Below, one piece after another: positions 10,542 to 19,985 of a DNA stretch of 64,000 bases; the stretch's first letter is position 1, and each line of letters begins with the position of its first letter. This DNA comes from Chelativorans sp. ZYF759. Lineage in GTDB: Bacteria; Pseudomonadota; Alphaproteobacteria; Rhizobiales; Rhizobiaceae. The DNA lies in assembly GCF_012911015.1 (NCBI RefSeq), contig NZ_WVVV01000001.1, positions 496,001-560,000 on the forward strand. Direction: 5' to 3'. Position numbers and translations under genes: made by a program. The notes beneath the pieces were generated by a model. The model did no database searches. It had not been told where the DNA came from and worked only from the letters and a program-made list of their open reading frames with translations.

Positions 10542-11102
10542 ATGACCGATATTTCCGGAAAGAAGATCGCCATTCTCGCCACCCATGGCTTCGAGCAGTC
10601 CGAGCTCGAAGTGCCGCTGAAGAAGCTCGCCGAGGCCGGTGCCGAGGTCGACGTCGTCTCGCTCGAGGCCGGCGAAATCCGCGGCTGGGACGAGAAGGAC
10701 TGGGGCAATACCGTCAAGGTCGACCGCACGCTCGACCAGGTCGGCGCCAGCGATTACGACGCGCTCGTCCTGCCGGGCGGCCAGATCAATCCCGACCTTC
10801 TGCGCGTGGAGCCCAAGGCCGTCGATTTCGTAAAATCCTTCTGGACCGACAAGAAGGTGATCGGCGCCATCTGCCACGGTCCGTGGCTGCTGGTGGAAGC
10901 CGGCATCGTGAAGGGCCGCAACGTCACCTCCTACAAATCCATCAGGACCGACCTCGTCAATGCCGGCGCCAACTGGGAAGACAGCGAGGTCGTCACCGAC
11001 CAGGGTCTGGTCACCAGCCGCAAGCCGGACGATCTCGACGCCTTCTGCGCGAAGGTCGCCGAGGAGATCGCCGAGGGTCGGCACGAGCGGCGCGCCGCCT
11101 GA
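10542..11102 (+). CDS. DJ-1/PfpI family protein (type 1 glutamine amidotransferase fold)
   Basis: A cytoplasmic 186-residue protein of the DJ-1/PfpI superfamily (subtype close to YhbO/PfpI). Members act as proteases, glyoxalases or are proposed deglycases, so the substrate cannot be named. The nucleophile elbow AICHGPW is present (Cys111, His112), as are a conserved acidic residue near position 19 (FEQSELEVPL) and LVLPGG at 75-80. GGAG lies seven bases before the ATG. The 76-base gap after the c-di-GMP gene would allow cotranscription, but no functional link is evident. A hairpin follows the stop. Confidence 0.92.
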   Translation: MTDISGKKIAILATHGFEQSELEVPLKKLAEAGAEVDVVSLEAGEIRGWDEKDWGNTVKVDRTLDQVGASDYDALVLPGGQINPDLLRVEPKAVDFVKSFWTDKKVIGAICHGPWLLVEAGIVKGRNVTSYKSIRTDLVNAGANWEDSEVVTDQGLVTSRKPDDLDAFCAKVAEEIAEGRHERRAA

Positions 11103-11124
11103 GGCCGGGACCCATCGCGAAGGC

Positions 11125-11151
11125 AAGGGGCGGTGCCCGGCACCGTCCCTT
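11125..11151 (+). terminator. Possible terminator hairpin after the PfpI gene
   Basis: A strong inverted repeat (AAGGG/CGGTG pairing with CACCG/CCCTT) starts 22 bases after the stop. No T tract follows, so it may be a 3'-end stabilising hairpin rather than a true intrinsic terminator. Confidence 0.35.
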
Positions 11152-11296
11152 CGCTTGCGCGATGCTCCATTTTTCGGCGGATATCGGCGCATTGCCCGGC
11201 CTCCGCGCCGCCATTGCCGTTTCTTTCGCCCCGATTCTGGTGCACATTCCAGGGGCCGGGCAAGCCGCTTGAAGTCGGCGCCGGCGGAGGAACGAC

Positions 11297-11944
11297 ATGC
11301 TGGACTATCTCATCAGTCTCTGCACCACGAATGAGGGGCTGTTCAGTCTCATCGTCGGCTCGGACCTCCTGATCGCGCTCGCCTATTTCTCGATTCCGGT
11401 GGCGATGCTGTGGGTCTTCCGCAACCGCAGCGAGGATCTGCCCTATCCCGCTCTGTGGATCGCCTTCGTCCTCTTCATCTTCGCCTGCGGTGCCACCCAT
11501 CTGATCCATTTCGCCGGCGCGCTGAACAATTCGGCCCTCTTGGAATGGCGGGCCTCGATCCACGTCGTGACCGCGATCGTGTCGGTTGCCACCGCCATCG
11601 CGCTCTCGATGGCGCTGCCGAAAATCGCCCTCCTGCCGTCCCCCCAGCGCCAGCAGCGCGAGCTGCGCATCGCGGTGGAGCGCGCGACGCGGGAGAAGGA
11701 CGCGCTGCTCCTGGAATTGAACCATCGCGTGGGCAATCATCTCGCCATGCTGGGCGCGGCCGTCCGGAAGGAGTTGCGATCGTCGCCGCGGGAAGACCCG
11801 GCCTCCTTGCTGCGCGTCCAGGACCTGCTCGAGCAACTCGGCGAGGAGCACCACCGCCTCTCGGAACTCGACTACGACATCCACCACCCCGCCCACGCCT
11901 TCACCACCCGCCTGCGTCAGGAGGGCCGGATGGAGGCGGGGTGA
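11297..11944 (+). CDS. Ethylene-receptor-type membrane domain protein with truncated HisKA_2/HWE-like region
   Basis: A 215-residue protein. Residues about 15-112 form three transmembrane helices resembling the ethylene-binding domain of plant ETR1 and its cyanobacterial relatives. The residues known in ETR1 to bind copper or shape the site are all present at matching spacing: Asp23, Tyr30 and Pro34 in SDLLIALAYFSIP, and Cys64 and His68 in ACGATHLIHF. A short coiled coil leads to KDALLLELNHRVGNHLAML, which looks like the dimerisation/phospho-acceptor helix of HisKA_2 or HWE kinases (candidate His143). The protein then ends about 70 residues later with no ATPase domain. GGAGG lies eight bases before the ATG. 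Only 87 bases separate it from nadD, so no kinase domain is hidden downstream. Ligand and output are inference. Confidence 0.82.
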   Translation: MLDYLISLCTTNEGLFSLIVGSDLLIALAYFSIPVAMLWVFRNRSEDLPYPALWIAFVLFIFACGATHLIHFAGALNNSALLEWRASIHVVTAIVSVATAIALSMALPKIALLPSPQRQQRELRIAVERATREKDALLLELNHRVGNHLAMLGAAVRKELRSSPREDPASLLRVQDLLEQLGEEHHRLSELDYDIHHPAHAFTTRLRQEGRMEAG

Positions 11945-12031
11945 GGGGGCACTGTCATTTCCTCCCCGATGTGGGGTGAGGCCCGCCGTAACCCAGCCGA
12001 GACGGAGAGGCGCGCGCCAGGCTAGCCCGAA

Positions 12032-12607
12032 CTACCCGCCGCGCAACCGGGTCGACGATTGGGTCGACCGTGGGCCGTGGATGAAGGTCCAGGCGGGCGG
12101 GCGCAGGGAGGGCAGGAGCTTCGCGTCGCTCTCGTCCAGACGGAAGCGCTCATAGCTGCGCGCCATCGGCGCGTTCAGGGCCGCCATGCTGGCGCCCGGG
12201 CGATCGAGCACGGCGATCGGCACGGTCTCGGCAATCTGGCGCCAGCGCTGCCAGCGGTGGAAGTCGGCCAGGCCGTCGGCCCCCATGATCCAGACGAAAC
12301 GCACGCCGGGATTGCGCGCCAGGATGATCTCTATCGTGTCGGCCGTGTAGCGCACGGCATGGCGGTGTTCGAAGGCGGTCACGTCGATGCGCGGATGGCG
12401 GGCGAGCGCCACGCTCATCTCCACGCGTCTGGCCAGCGAGGCCTCCGATCGCCGCTTCAGCGGGTTGCCCGGCGTCACCATCCACCACAGCCGGTCGAGT
12501 CCCAGCCGCTTCAGCGCCGTCTCGGCAATCAGCCGATGCGCCTCGTGGGGCGGGTTGAACGACCCCCCGAACAGGCCCACCGCCATGCCCTTCTCGACAT
12601 GCGGCAT
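12032..12607 (-). CDS. nadD: Nicotinate-nucleotide adenylyltransferase
   Basis: Joins ATP and nicotinate mononucleotide to give deamido-NAD in NAD synthesis. The 191-residue reading starts MPHVEKGMAVGLFGGSFNPPHEAH, split here at residue 14, where the nucleotidyltransferase GGSFNPPHEAH motif with its catalytic histidines begins. The C-terminal SSTRLR corresponds to the ISSTxxR motif, and WIMGADGLADF is the substrate loop region. The ATG at 12607 follows proA by 47 bases; an alternative Met is at 12586. The frame stays open upstream through proA, but that is a shadow. proA-nadD are probably cotranscribed; rsfS, usually next, is separated by the inserted signalling genes. Confidence 0.95.
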   Translation of the reverse strand: MPHVEKGMAVGLFGGSFNPPHEAHRLIAETALKRLGLDRLWWMVTPGNPLKRRSEASLARRVEMSVALARHPRIDVTAFEHRHAVRYTADTIEIILARNPGVRFVWIMGADGLADFHRWQRWRQIAETVPIAVLDRPGASMAALNAPMARSYERFRLDESDAKLLPSLRPPAWTFIHGPRSTQSSTRLRGG

Positions 12608-12654
12608 GCGCAGGTAGGGCTGGGGCGGCAGATCCGCGGCGGTTTCGTCGCCTC

Positions 12655-13941
12655 TCAAGGTCGCGTCTGGCCCGTGCCGTGGACCCGGTACTTGAAGGAG
12701 GTCAGCTGTTCCACGCCCACCGGACCGCGGGCGTGCATGCGGCCCGTCGCGATGCCGATCTCGGCACCCATGCCGAACTCGCCGCCATCGGCGAACTGCG
12801 TCGAGGCATTGTGCAGGAGGATGGCGGAATCGACCTCGTTGAAGAAGCGGGCGACGGCCATCTCGTCCTCGGCCACGATCGCCTCGGTGTGGCTCGAGGA
12901 ATAGCGGGCGATGTGGTCGATCGCGCCGCCGACGCCGTCGACGAGGCGGACCGAGAGGATGGCGTCCAGATATTCCGTCGACCAGTCCTCTTCGGCAGCC
13001 GGCCTGGCGGCGGGAAAGGCGGCAACGATGTCGGCATCGCCCCTGATCTCGCAGCCGGCCTTGGCCAGCGCCGACAGGATCGGCACCAGATGCGTGGCGG
13101 CGGCCGCGCGGTCGACGAGCAGCGTTTCGGTCGCGCCGCAGATGCCGGTGCGCCGCATCTTGGCGTTGACCGCGATCTTCACCGCCATGTCGAGCTCGGC
13201 GGAGGCATCGACATAGAGATGGCACAGGCCTTCCAGATGGGCAAAGACCGGCACGCGGGCCTCGGTCTGCACGCGCTCCACCAGGCCGCGCCCGCCGCGC
13301 GGCACGATCACGTCCAGATTGCCGGCCAGCCCCTTCAGCATTTCGCCCACGGCCGCCCGGTCGGTCGTCGGCACATACTGGATCGCCTCGGCGGGAAGCC
13401 CGGCCTCCTCCAGCCCGCGCGCCAGGCAGGCATGGATGGCGGCCGATGAATGCGCCGAATCCGATCCGCCGCGCAGGATCACGGCATTGCCGGCCTTCAG
13501 GCACAGCGCGCCCGCATCGGCCGTCACGTTGGGGCGGCTTTCATAGATCACGCCGATGACGCCCAGCGGCGTGCGCACGCGCTCGATCTTCAGGCCGTTC
13601 GGCCGGTCCCAGGCGGCGATCACCGCGCCGACCGGATCGTCCAGCGCGGCGATGGTCTCCACGCCCGCGGCGATCGCCTCGATGCGCTCGCCCGTCAGCT
13701 TGAGCCGGTCGAGCATCGCGTCGGAGAGCCCGGCCCTTCGTCCCGCTTCCATGTCCTTTTCGTTGGCGGCGATGATATCGCCGGTAGAGCCACGCAGCGC
13801 GCGCGCCATGGCGCCAAGCGCTCTTGTCTTGGTCTCCGGCGGGGTGATGGCGAGCGTGCGGGCTGCGGCGCGCGCCTGCGCGCCCATCGCGTTCATCATT
13901 GCGGCGACGTCGTTTGCGTCCGCGACCCTGTCGAGCATCAT
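12655..13941 (-). CDS. proA: Glutamate-5-semialdehyde dehydrogenase (gamma-glutamyl phosphate reductase)
   Basis: Second enzyme of proline synthesis; reduces gamma-glutamyl phosphate to glutamate semialdehyde with NADPH. The 428-residue protein belongs to the aldehyde-dehydrogenase fold and carries the catalytic Cys in [13 protein letters not shown], plus [11 protein letters not shown] and [18 protein letters not shown] split across the cofactor region. I chose the ATG-ATG at 13941, with GGGAG five bases upstream and family-like length. The frame extends to 14055, where the extra residues would overlap the next gene and are not family-like. proB is not in the window before it, its usual partner; nadD follows. 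Confidence 0.95.
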   Translation of the reverse strand: MMLDRVADANDVAAMMNAMGAQARAAARTLAITPPETKTRALGAMARALRGSTGDIIAANEKDMEAGRRAGLSDAMLDRLKLTGERIEAIAAGVETIAALDDPVGAVIAAWDRPNGLKIERVRTPLGVIGVIYESRPNVTADAGALCLKAGNAVILRGGSDSAHSSAAIHACLARGLEEAGLPAEAIQYVPTTDRAAVGEMLKGLAGNLDVIVPRGGRGLVERVQTEARVPVFAHLEGLCHLYVDASAELDMAVKIAVNAKMRRTGICGATETLLVDRAAAATHLVPILSALAKAGCEIRGDADIVAAFPAARPAAEEDWSTEYLDAILSVRLVDGVGGAIDHIARYSSSHTEAIVAEDEMAVARFFNEVDSAILLHNASTQFADGGEFGMGAEIGIATGRMHARGPVGVEQLTSFKYRVHGTGQTRP

Positions 13942-14020
13942 CTTCACTCCCGCTTCGGCGGTCGCCCGCCGTTGGCCCCTACATAGTCCAGATCGGGGCA
14001 ATGCCGCAATCGCGGGGCGG

Positions 14021-15070
14021 TCAGCCACCCGATTCGCGCCGGCGGTACCAGGCAAACAGCGCGGGCGCGAAGAACATCACCGCCACCACGCGCACGATGT
14101 GGTGGACGGCCACGAAGGAAATCTCGATGTTCAGTGCCAGCGCCACCAGGTTCATCTCGACCAGGCCGCCCGGCGAATAGGCGAGCAGGATGGCGGGAAA
14201 ACTATGCGGGCTGATGGCCGCCAGGGTCAGGGCGAAGACCAGCGTCAGCGCCAGGATGATGATCGTGGCGCCGATCGACAGCAGCAGGATGTGGCCGACC
14301 TCGCGCACGGTCCCGCCGGCGAAGCGGCATCCCACGATGGTGCCCAGGATGAGCTGGGCCAGGACGATGAGCTCGGCCGGGGTCTCGAAATCGCTGAGAC
14401 CCGTGGCGTGGATCAGCGCGCTGGCCACCATGGGCCCGAGAAAGGGCGCGGCGGGCAGGCGGAGCACCTTGCCGATGAGAATGCCGCCGGCCGCGCAGCC
14501 GATCAGCCAGACCCAGCTTGTCAGCGAGGTCTCGGCGATGCCGGGCACGTCGCTGCCCACCGAGACGGTGTCGACGGGATAACCGAACAGCGCCAGCAGC
14601 GGCGGGATGGAGAGCACCACGAAGAAGATGCGCGCGGCGTGGCTGAGGCCGATCCTGCGGCCGTCGCCGCCCATGGCGGTGCCGGTCAGGAGCATCTCCG
14701 AGAGGCCGCCCGGCATGGCGGAGAAATAGGCCGTCGTGCGGTCGAAGCCGCCGACCCTGATCAGGAAGACTACCGCGGCGCCGCCGGCGATCGCCACGAA
14801 AAGGAGGAGGCCGGCCAGCGTCAGCGGCCAGGTCTGCGCGTCGGCGATGACGTCGGGGGTGAAGCCGGAGCCCAGCAGCACGCCGAGGATCGAGACGGTC
14901 GGCCCGCGCAGCGGTTCGGGCCCCGCGACCGGCGCGCCCATAATAGCGCACACCATGGTGAAGGTCATCGCCCCCAACATCCACGCCAACGGAATTTCAA
15001 GCAGAATGAACACCCATCCACCGAGCGCGCCGATGGCCAGGGCAAGCGCGTAGCGACCCAGGATCAGCAC
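14021..15070 (-). CDS. AbrB family membrane protein (putative transporter)
   Basis: A polytopic inner-membrane protein of 349 residues with the duplicated AbrB/'ammonia monooxygenase-like' fold. Each half contains about five helices and a conserved reentrant-type segment: [20 protein letters not shown] near the start, and [21 protein letters not shown] in the second half. [20 protein letters not shown] and [20 protein letters not shown] are the characteristic paired PGG motifs. The substrate is unknown; the old ammonia monooxygenase name is not supported. The start is a GTG at 15070 with AAGG ten bases upstream. Confidence 0.9.
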   Translation of the reverse strand: MLILGRYALALAIGALGGWVFILLEIPLAWMLGAMTFTMVCAIMGAPVAGPEPLRGPTVSILGVLLGSGFTPDVIADAQTWPLTLAGLLLFVAIAGGAAVVFLIRVGGFDRTTAYFSAMPGGLSEMLLTGTAMGGDGRRIGLSHAARIFFVVLSIPPLLALFGYPVDTVSVGSDVPGIAETSLTSWVWLIGCAAGGILIGKVLRLPAAPFLGPMVASALIHATGLSDFETPAELIVLAQLILGTIVGCRFAGGTVREVGHILLLSIGATIIILALTLVFALTLAAISPHSFPAILLAYSPGGLVEMNLVALALNIEISFVAVHHIVRVVAVMFFAPALFAWYRRRESGG

Positions 15071-15207
15071 CGGGATGCGGCCTTGCCGCCTGTGACAGAG
15101 GGATCGGAAGATAAGGTCATGCGTTTCATGCTGGCCTGCTTATAGGGCCGGGCGTTTCGACAGCACAAGCGGCAGCTTGGAAAGGCTGCCATTCGAAAGG
15201 ACAGGGA

Positions 15208-15855
15208 ATGACATTCTCCATCGTGGCCAAATGCGAGCGGACGGGCCAGTTTGGCGTCGGCGCGATGACGGCGATGCCGGCCGTGGGCAAATTCCTGACC
15301 CATGCCTGGCCGCGGACTGGCGCCGTCGCAACGCAGGCGCTCGTCAATCCCTATCTCGGTATCGATGGGATCGCGGAACTCCGCGACGGTCTTGACGCCC
15401 GCCAGGTGGTCGACAGGCTCAAGCAGGACGACCCTGAAATCGAGAGGCGGCAGTTCGCCGTGATCGACCGCATGGGGGGTGTCGCCGCGCATACGGGCAC
15501 GGAGTGCCTGTCCTGGGCGGGCCATCGCCCCGGCAAAGGCTATTGCGTTCTCGGCAACCGGCTCGAGGGTGAACACGTGCTGGACGCGCTCGAAGAAACG
15601 CTGCTTGCCACGTCTGAACTCCGGCTTGCCGACCGCCTCGTCGACGCGCTGGCGGCCGGCTATGTTGCAGGCGGCGACAAGAAGAGGGAACGCTCGGCCA
15701 CGATCTTTGTTGTCGACGGCGAGGAATACCCGCTTTGGGATGTTCGCATCGACGAGCATGATGACCCGGTGGCCGAATTGCGCCGGGTCCATGCGATCTT
15801 CGGTCGCGATCTCTATCCGCACATCCTGGAGATGCCGAAGCGATCAGACGGCTGA
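15208..15855 (+). CDS. DUF1028 family protein (Ntn-hydrolase-like)
   Basis: A 215-residue cytoplasmic protein of the DUF1028 family, whose fold resembles N-terminal nucleophile hydrolases. No reaction is established. The N-terminus MTFSIVAKCERTGQFGVG and the central HTGTECLSWAGHRPGKGYCV, followed by GNRLEGEHVLDAL, are typical. The segment ERSATIFVVDGEEYP lies near residues 165-180. AGGACAGGGA stands directly before the ATG. An opposing ORF of similar length covers the same bases but has no family resemblance. It is a lone plus-strand gene between minus-strand neighbours. Confidence 0.88.
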   Translation: MTFSIVAKCERTGQFGVGAMTAMPAVGKFLTHAWPRTGAVATQALVNPYLGIDGIAELRDGLDARQVVDRLKQDDPEIERRQFAVIDRMGGVAAHTGTECLSWAGHRPGKGYCVLGNRLEGEHVLDALEETLLATSELRLADRLVDALAAGYVAGGDKKRERSATIFVVDGEEYPLWDVRIDEHDDPVAELRRVHAIFGRDLYPHILEMPKRSDG

Positions 15856-15884
15856 GTCCTTCAGCGCGCTCGGCGCATGCCCCG

Positions 15885-16496
15885 CTATCTTCGCAGCAGG
15901 AAGACCGCCTGCTGTCCGAAGAGATTCCAGAACCACCAGGGCATCGAGAGCGCGATCTCATGTCCGGTACCGTCGAGCGCAATCGCCTTCTCGACGGTCG
16001 CGCCGACTTCGTCGCAGAGCAGCATGAAGTCGCGGATGGTGCAGAAATGGATGTTGGGGGTGTCGTACCAGGAATATGGCAGATCACGGGTCACGGGCAT
16101 CCGGCCGCGAAACAACAGCGAAAGACGCAGGCGCGCATGACCGAAATTGGGGAATGACACGACCACCTTGTCGCCGATTCGAAGCAACTCCTCGAGAACC
16201 GTCTTCGGATTGCGCGTCGCCTGGATCGTCTGCGACAGGATCACGTAGTCAAAGCCACGATCCGGATAGTAACGCAGATCGTGGTCCGCATCGCCCTGGA
16301 TGACGGAGAGGCCGCGTGCCACGCAGCGATTGACGCCTTCCTGCGAGATCTCGATGCCGCGACCGTCGACCTGACGGTCATCCCGCAGCAATTCGAGCAG
16401 TTCGCCTTCTCCGCAGCCAACGTCCAGCACGCGGGCGCGGGGCGCGATCATGTCGGCAATAAGCTGGAAATCGACGCGTGAGCCGGTGCCGTTCAT
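15885..16496 (-). CDS. metW: Methionine biosynthesis protein MetW
   Basis: MetW is a SAM-methyltransferase-fold partner of MetX; in bacteria where it has been studied it is needed for efficient homoserine acylation. The 203-residue protein shows motif [16 protein letters not shown] near residues 23-37, [12 protein letters not shown]-type motif II (here [17 protein letters not shown]) and [12 protein letters not shown]. The start overlaps the metX stop by ATGA, so the two are translationally coupled and share control by the SAM-II riboswitch upstream of metX. Confidence 0.95.
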   Translation of the reverse strand: MNGTGSRVDFQLIADMIAPRARVLDVGCGEGELLELLRDDRQVDGRGIEISQEGVNRCVARGLSVIQGDADHDLRYYPDRGFDYVILSQTIQATRNPKTVLEELLRIGDKVVVSFPNFGHARLRLSLLFRGRMPVTRDLPYSWYDTPNIHFCTIRDFMLLCDEVGATVEKAIALDGTGHEIALSMPWWFWNLFGQQAVFLLRR

Positions 16497-17665
16497 GCTT
16501 CCAGTATCCCTCGGTCACGCGCCGCCGCTGTGATGAAGCCGCGCACCGCACCATGGAACTCCGGTTCGTCGAGCAGGAACGCATCGTGCCCCTTGTCGGT
16601 CTCAATCTCGACGAAGGAAACGGACGCACCGGCTGCGTTCAGCGCGTGGACGACCCGCCGGCTCTCTTCTGTCGGGAAGAGCCAGTCCGAAGTGAACGAA
16701 ATCAGGCAGAAACGCGTGGTCGTGCCCCGGAAAGCCTCGGCCAGTCGCCCGCCATGATCGGCAGCGAGGTCGAAATAATCCATTGCCCGCGTCATGTAGA
16801 GGTAGGAGTTGGCGTCAAAACGGTCGACGAATGTCATGCCCTGGTGGCGCAGGTAGCTCTCGATCTGAAAATCGGCGTCGAAGCCGAAGGTCAGGCGCTC
16901 GCGATCCTGCAGGTTGCGGCCGAACTTGCGGTGCAGCGCAGCCTCGGAAAGATAGGTTATGTGGGCGGCCATGCGCGCGACGGCCAGCCCTTTTTCGGGG
17001 CGCTTGCCTGCTTCGAGATAACGTCCTGCGCACCACTCGGGATCGGCCATGACAGCTTGCCTACCCACTTCGTGAAAAGCGATGTTCTGCGAGGTGTGGC
17101 GCGCCCCTGTGGCGATCGGCAGAGCCGAAAAGACCCGCTCGGGGTAGCTAGCGGCCCATTCCAGTACCTGCATGCCGCCCATCGAGCCGCCGATCACGCA
17201 AAAAAGGCGGTCGATGCCCAGATGGTCGATCACCATGGCTTGCGCACGCACCATGTCGCGGATGGTGATGACCGGGAGATCCAGACCGTACGGGCGACCG
17301 GTCGACGGGTTGGTCGAAGCGGGGCCGGTAGATCCCAGGCACCCGCCAACGACGTTCGTGCAGATGACAAAAAAGCGGTTCGTGTCGACGATCTTGCCCG
17401 GCCCGATGAGGGCGTCCCACCAGCCCGGCTTGCCGGTCACAGGATGCGTATTGGCGACGTGCTGGTCGCCCGTCAGCGCATGGCAGACGAGGACGGCATT
17501 GGAGTGGGCATCGTTGAGTTCGCCATAGGTCTGGTATGCGATCTGGAAGGGGGCCAGATCGATGCCTGCCTCGAGCTTCAGCGGTTCGTCCGGTCCGAAG
17601 CGAATGACAAGGCTCGATGGATCGCTCGCCTGCTCATGTGATTGCGGGGCCGTCTTGACCGCCAT
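16493..17665 (-). CDS. metX: Homoserine O-acetyltransferase (MetX family; may be O-succinyltransferase)
   Basis: Alpha/beta-hydrolase-fold enzyme that acylates homoserine in the first committed step of methionine synthesis. The 390-residue form starting MAVKTAP is chosen because the longer reading (ATG at 17704) would start inside the attenuator's T tract, and GGAG lies about eight bases before 17665. Visible: [10 protein letters not shown], the nucleophile elbow [13 protein letters not shown], and the C-terminal Asp and His regions ([20 protein letters not shown]). Acetyl and succinyl specificity cannot be separated reliably from sequence by eye. Expression is presumably repressed by SAM through the SAM-II element. 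Confidence 0.95.
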   Translation of the reverse strand: MAVKTAPQSHEQASDPSSLVIRFGPDEPLKLEAGIDLAPFQIAYQTYGELNDAHSNAVLVCHALTGDQHVANTHPVTGKPGWWDALIGPGKIVDTNRFFVICTNVVGGCLGSTGPASTNPSTGRPYGLDLPVITIRDMVRAQAMVIDHLGIDRLFCVIGGSMGGMQVLEWAASYPERVFSALPIATGARHTSQNIAFHEVGRQAVMADPEWCAGRYLEAGKRPEKGLAVARMAAHITYLSEAALHRKFGRNLQDRERLTFGFDADFQIESYLRHQGMTFVDRFDANSYLYMTRAMDYFDLAADHGGRLAEAFRGTTTRFCLISFTSDWLFPTEESRRVVHALNAAGASVSFVEIETDKGHDAFLLDEPEFHGAVRGFITAAARDRGILEA

Positions 17666-17695
17666 CGACCTACTCCAACGGGCCGATCGGGTCCG

Positions 17696-17734
17696 AAAAG
17701 ACAAAAGACCGGCTTGCTCAGCGCAACGCCGGTC
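17696..17734 (-). terminator. metX: Attenuator terminator of the SAM-II riboswitch
   Basis: On the minus strand GACCGGC (17734-17728) and GCCGGTC (17713-17707) form a seven-base-pair stem, followed at once by TTTTGTCTTTT. It lies between the SAM-II aptamer and the metX start, so it is the likely expression platform: SAM binding should favour termination before metX. Confidence 0.8.
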
Positions 17735-17746
17735 CCGGACATCAAT

Positions 17747-17804
17747 CGGTCCTTTAGCGACTTGTTTAACGTGGCTGCAAGCCGACCGGCCAAATCACCA
17801 CGGG
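17747..17804 (-). promoter_or_regulatory. metX: SAM-II riboswitch aptamer upstream of metX
   Basis: The minus strand carries the conserved SAM-II (metA/SAM-alpha) pattern: GTGGTGATTTGG, then GGCTTGCAGCCAC, then TTAAACAAGTCGCTAAAGG. These are the stem and the pseudoknot segments that bind S-adenosylmethionine in alphaproteobacteria, where the class usually precedes metA, metX or metC. The element ends about 80 bases before the metX start and a terminator lies between. Confidence 0.95.
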
Positions 17805-17903
17805 TGAAGCCCGCTTTTACGCCGCGACCCACTTTGCGTCAACGGCCAAGGATGCTAGAGCATTTCGCCCTTCGCCGAACCCCATCTCGACAGGAATTTC
17901 GCC

Positions 17904-19004
17904 ATGAACGAGCTGCTCCGTCCTGCCCCGCGTCCCGGTGTGATGGAGATCGCGGCCTATGTTCCGGGCGGTCATGGCGAGCCTGGCCGCAAGAGCGTGA
18001 AGCTTTCCTCCAACGAGAGTCCCCTTGGCGCTTCGCCGGCAGCCATCGAAGCCGCTCGCAACGAGCTGGACCACATGGAGTTCTATCCCGATGGGGCTTC
18101 CAATGCCCTGCGTGCGGCGATCGCCGAGGTGCACGGCCTGAATCCCTCCAACATCCTCTGCTCGAACGGTTCGGACGAGCTTCTCGGCCTGCTCGCGCAT
18201 ACCTATCTGCAGCCGGGCGACGAGGCGATCTTCACCGAGCACGGGTTCCTCGTCTACCGCATCCAGACGCTGGCTGCCGGAGGCAAGCCTGTCGTGGTCA
18301 AGGAAACGGACCTTCACGCCGACGTCGATGCCATTCTCGCAGCGGTTACCGATCGCACCCGCATCGTCTTCCTCGCCAACCCGAACAATCCGACCGGTAC
18401 CTATCTGCCGTTCGGCGAGGTGCGCCGCCTTCAGGCTGGCCTGCCGGCGAACGTGCTTCTGGTCATCGATGCCGCCTATGCCGAATATGTGCGTCGCAAC
18501 GACTATGAATCGGGCATCGAACTCGTCTCGCAGGCCCAGAATGTCGTGATGACGCGAACCTTCTCGAAGATACACGGGCTTGCGGCGCTGCGCATCGGCT
18601 GGATCTATGCACCGGCTCACGTCATCGACGTCCTCGACCGCGTGCGTGGTCCCTTCAACGTGAATTCCATGGCGATCGCGGCAGGTGCCGCGGCTATTCG
18701 CGACCGCGGGCATGTCGACAAGGCGGTGGCGCACAACGAGCAGTGGCTGCCCTGGCTGACCGGGGAATTCACGAAGCTTGGCCTCACCGTCACGCCAAGC
18801 GTCGGGAACTTCCTTCTGATCCATTTCCCCGACGGCGATCCGGCGCGCGCCGCCGACGCCGCCGACCGCCATCTGCAGCAGGCCGGCTACGTCCTGCGCC
18901 GTGTCGCCGGCTACGGGTTTCCCAATGCCCTGCGCATGACCATCGGCTCCGAGGAGGCGAATCGCGGCGTCGTGGCCGCCCTTTCGGATTTCCTGAAGGC
19001 CTGA
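17904..19004 (+). CDS. hisC: Histidinol-phosphate / aromatic aminotransferase
   Basis: PLP enzyme of the class I/II fold that transaminates imidazole-acetol phosphate in histidine synthesis. In this position beside tyrC, related proteins also act on prephenate or aromatic keto acids. The 366-residue protein shows [13 protein letters not shown] (33-45), SNGSDELL (88-94), [12 protein letters not shown] (156-167) and the PLP lysine, Lys222, in [20 protein letters not shown] lies nine bases before the ATG. tyrC starts two bases after its stop, so the pair is an operon, divergent from metX. Confidence 0.94.
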   Translation: MNELLRPAPRPGVMEIAAYVPGGHGEPGRKSVKLSSNESPLGASPAAIEAARNELDHMEFYPDGASNALRAAIAEVHGLNPSNILCSNGSDELLGLLAHTYLQPGDEAIFTEHGFLVYRIQTLAAGGKPVVVKETDLHADVDAILAAVTDRTRIVFLANPNNPTGTYLPFGEVRRLQAGLPANVLLVIDAAYAEYVRRNDYESGIELVSQAQNVVMTRTFSKIHGLAALRIGWIYAPAHVIDVLDRVRGPFNVNSMAIAAGAAAIRDRGHVDKAVAHNEQWLPWLTGEFTKLGLTVTPSVGNFLLIHFPDGDPARAADAADRHLQQAGYVLRRVAGYGFPNALRMTIGSEEANRGVVAALSDFLKA

Positions 19005-19006
19005 GC

Positions 19007-19927
19007 ATGTCGGTTCATTTCAAGCGCATCGCGCTGGTCGGCATCGGCCTGATCGGTTCGTCGCTCGCCCATGCCATCAGACAGAATGGCCTGGCCGAGC
19101 ATGTCGCGATCTCTACCCGAAGCCGCACGACGCTCGAACGGGCGCGGCAACTGGGCCTTGGCGACAGTTATTTCGAAGACCCCGGCGACGCCGTCCGCGA
19201 CGCCGATCTGGTGGTGATCTCCGTGCCTGTCGGTTCGTCCGGCGCCGTGGCCCAGCAGATCGCCGGCAGTCTGAAACCCGGCGCCATCCTCTCCGATGTC
19301 GGGTCCACCAAATCGTCGGTGATTGCCCAAATGGAGCCGCATCTGCCGGCCGACATCCATTTCATACCGGGCCACCCGATCGCGGGTACCGAGCACTCGG
19401 GCCCAGATGCCGGCTTCGCCGAGCTGTTCCAGGGCCGCTGGTGCATCCTCACCCCGCTGCCGGATACCGATACGGGTAAACTCGAGGCGCTGTCAGAATT
19501 CTGGCGCGCTTGCGGGTCGAAGGTGGACATCATGGACCCCGCGCACCACGACATGGTGCTGGCCATCGTGTCCCACCTGCCGCACATCATCGCCTACAAC
19601 ATCGTCGGGACGGCCGACGATCTCGAGGCGGTGACCAAGTCCGAAGTGATCAAGTACTCGGCATCGGGTTTTCGCGACTTCACCCGTCTGGCGGCTTCCG
19701 ACCCCACCATGTGGCGCGACGTGTGCCTGCACAACAAGGATGCGATACTCGAGATGCTGTCCCGCTTCTCCGAAGACCTTTCTGCCTTGCAGAGGGCCAT
19801 TCGCTGGGGCGACGGCGAAAAGCTCTTCGATCTCTTCACCCGCACACGTGAAGTGCGCCGCTCCATCATTGAGGCAGGCCAAGAGATCGACGCGCCGGAC
19901 TTCGGTCGTCACGTCGTGAAGAAGTAG
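19007..19927 (+). CDS. tyrC: Prephenate/arogenate dehydrogenase (TyrA family)
   Basis: NAD(P)-dependent dehydrogenase of tyrosine synthesis, acting on prephenate and/or arogenate. The 306-residue protein begins MSVHFKRIALVGIGLIGSSLAHA, split at residue 10, where the Rossmann GIGLIGSS motif is. LSDVGSTKSSV and HPIAGTEHSGP (with the catalytic His) follow, and HDMVLAIVSHLPH lies near the middle. No ACT regulatory domain or chorismate mutase domain is attached. The ATG at 19007 is two bases after the hisC stop; a longer frame back to 18743 overlaps hisC and is rejected. Confidence 0.94.
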   Translation: MSVHFKRIALVGIGLIGSSLAHAIRQNGLAEHVAISTRSRTTLERARQLGLGDSYFEDPGDAVRDADLVVISVPVGSSGAVAQQIAGSLKPGAILSDVGSTKSSVIAQMEPHLPADIHFIPGHPIAGTEHSGPDAGFAELFQGRWCILTPLPDTDTGKLEALSEFWRACGSKVDIMDPAHHDMVLAIVSHLPHIIAYNIVGTADDLEAVTKSEVIKYSASGFRDFTRLAASDPTMWRDVCLHNKDAILEMLSRFSEDLSALQRAIRWGDGEKLFDLFTRTREVRRSIIEAGQEIDAPDFGRHVVKK

Positions 19928-19985
19928 CGCTTCCCCCGTTCGATTGTGCCAATGGCAGCGTGGCGTTGCCACGTCGCGGCGCCCG

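Noticed and set aside
15064-15822. 252-residue minus-strand ORF
   Set aside because: Overlaps the DUF1028 gene, which has family-typical sequence, and has an unlikely composition.
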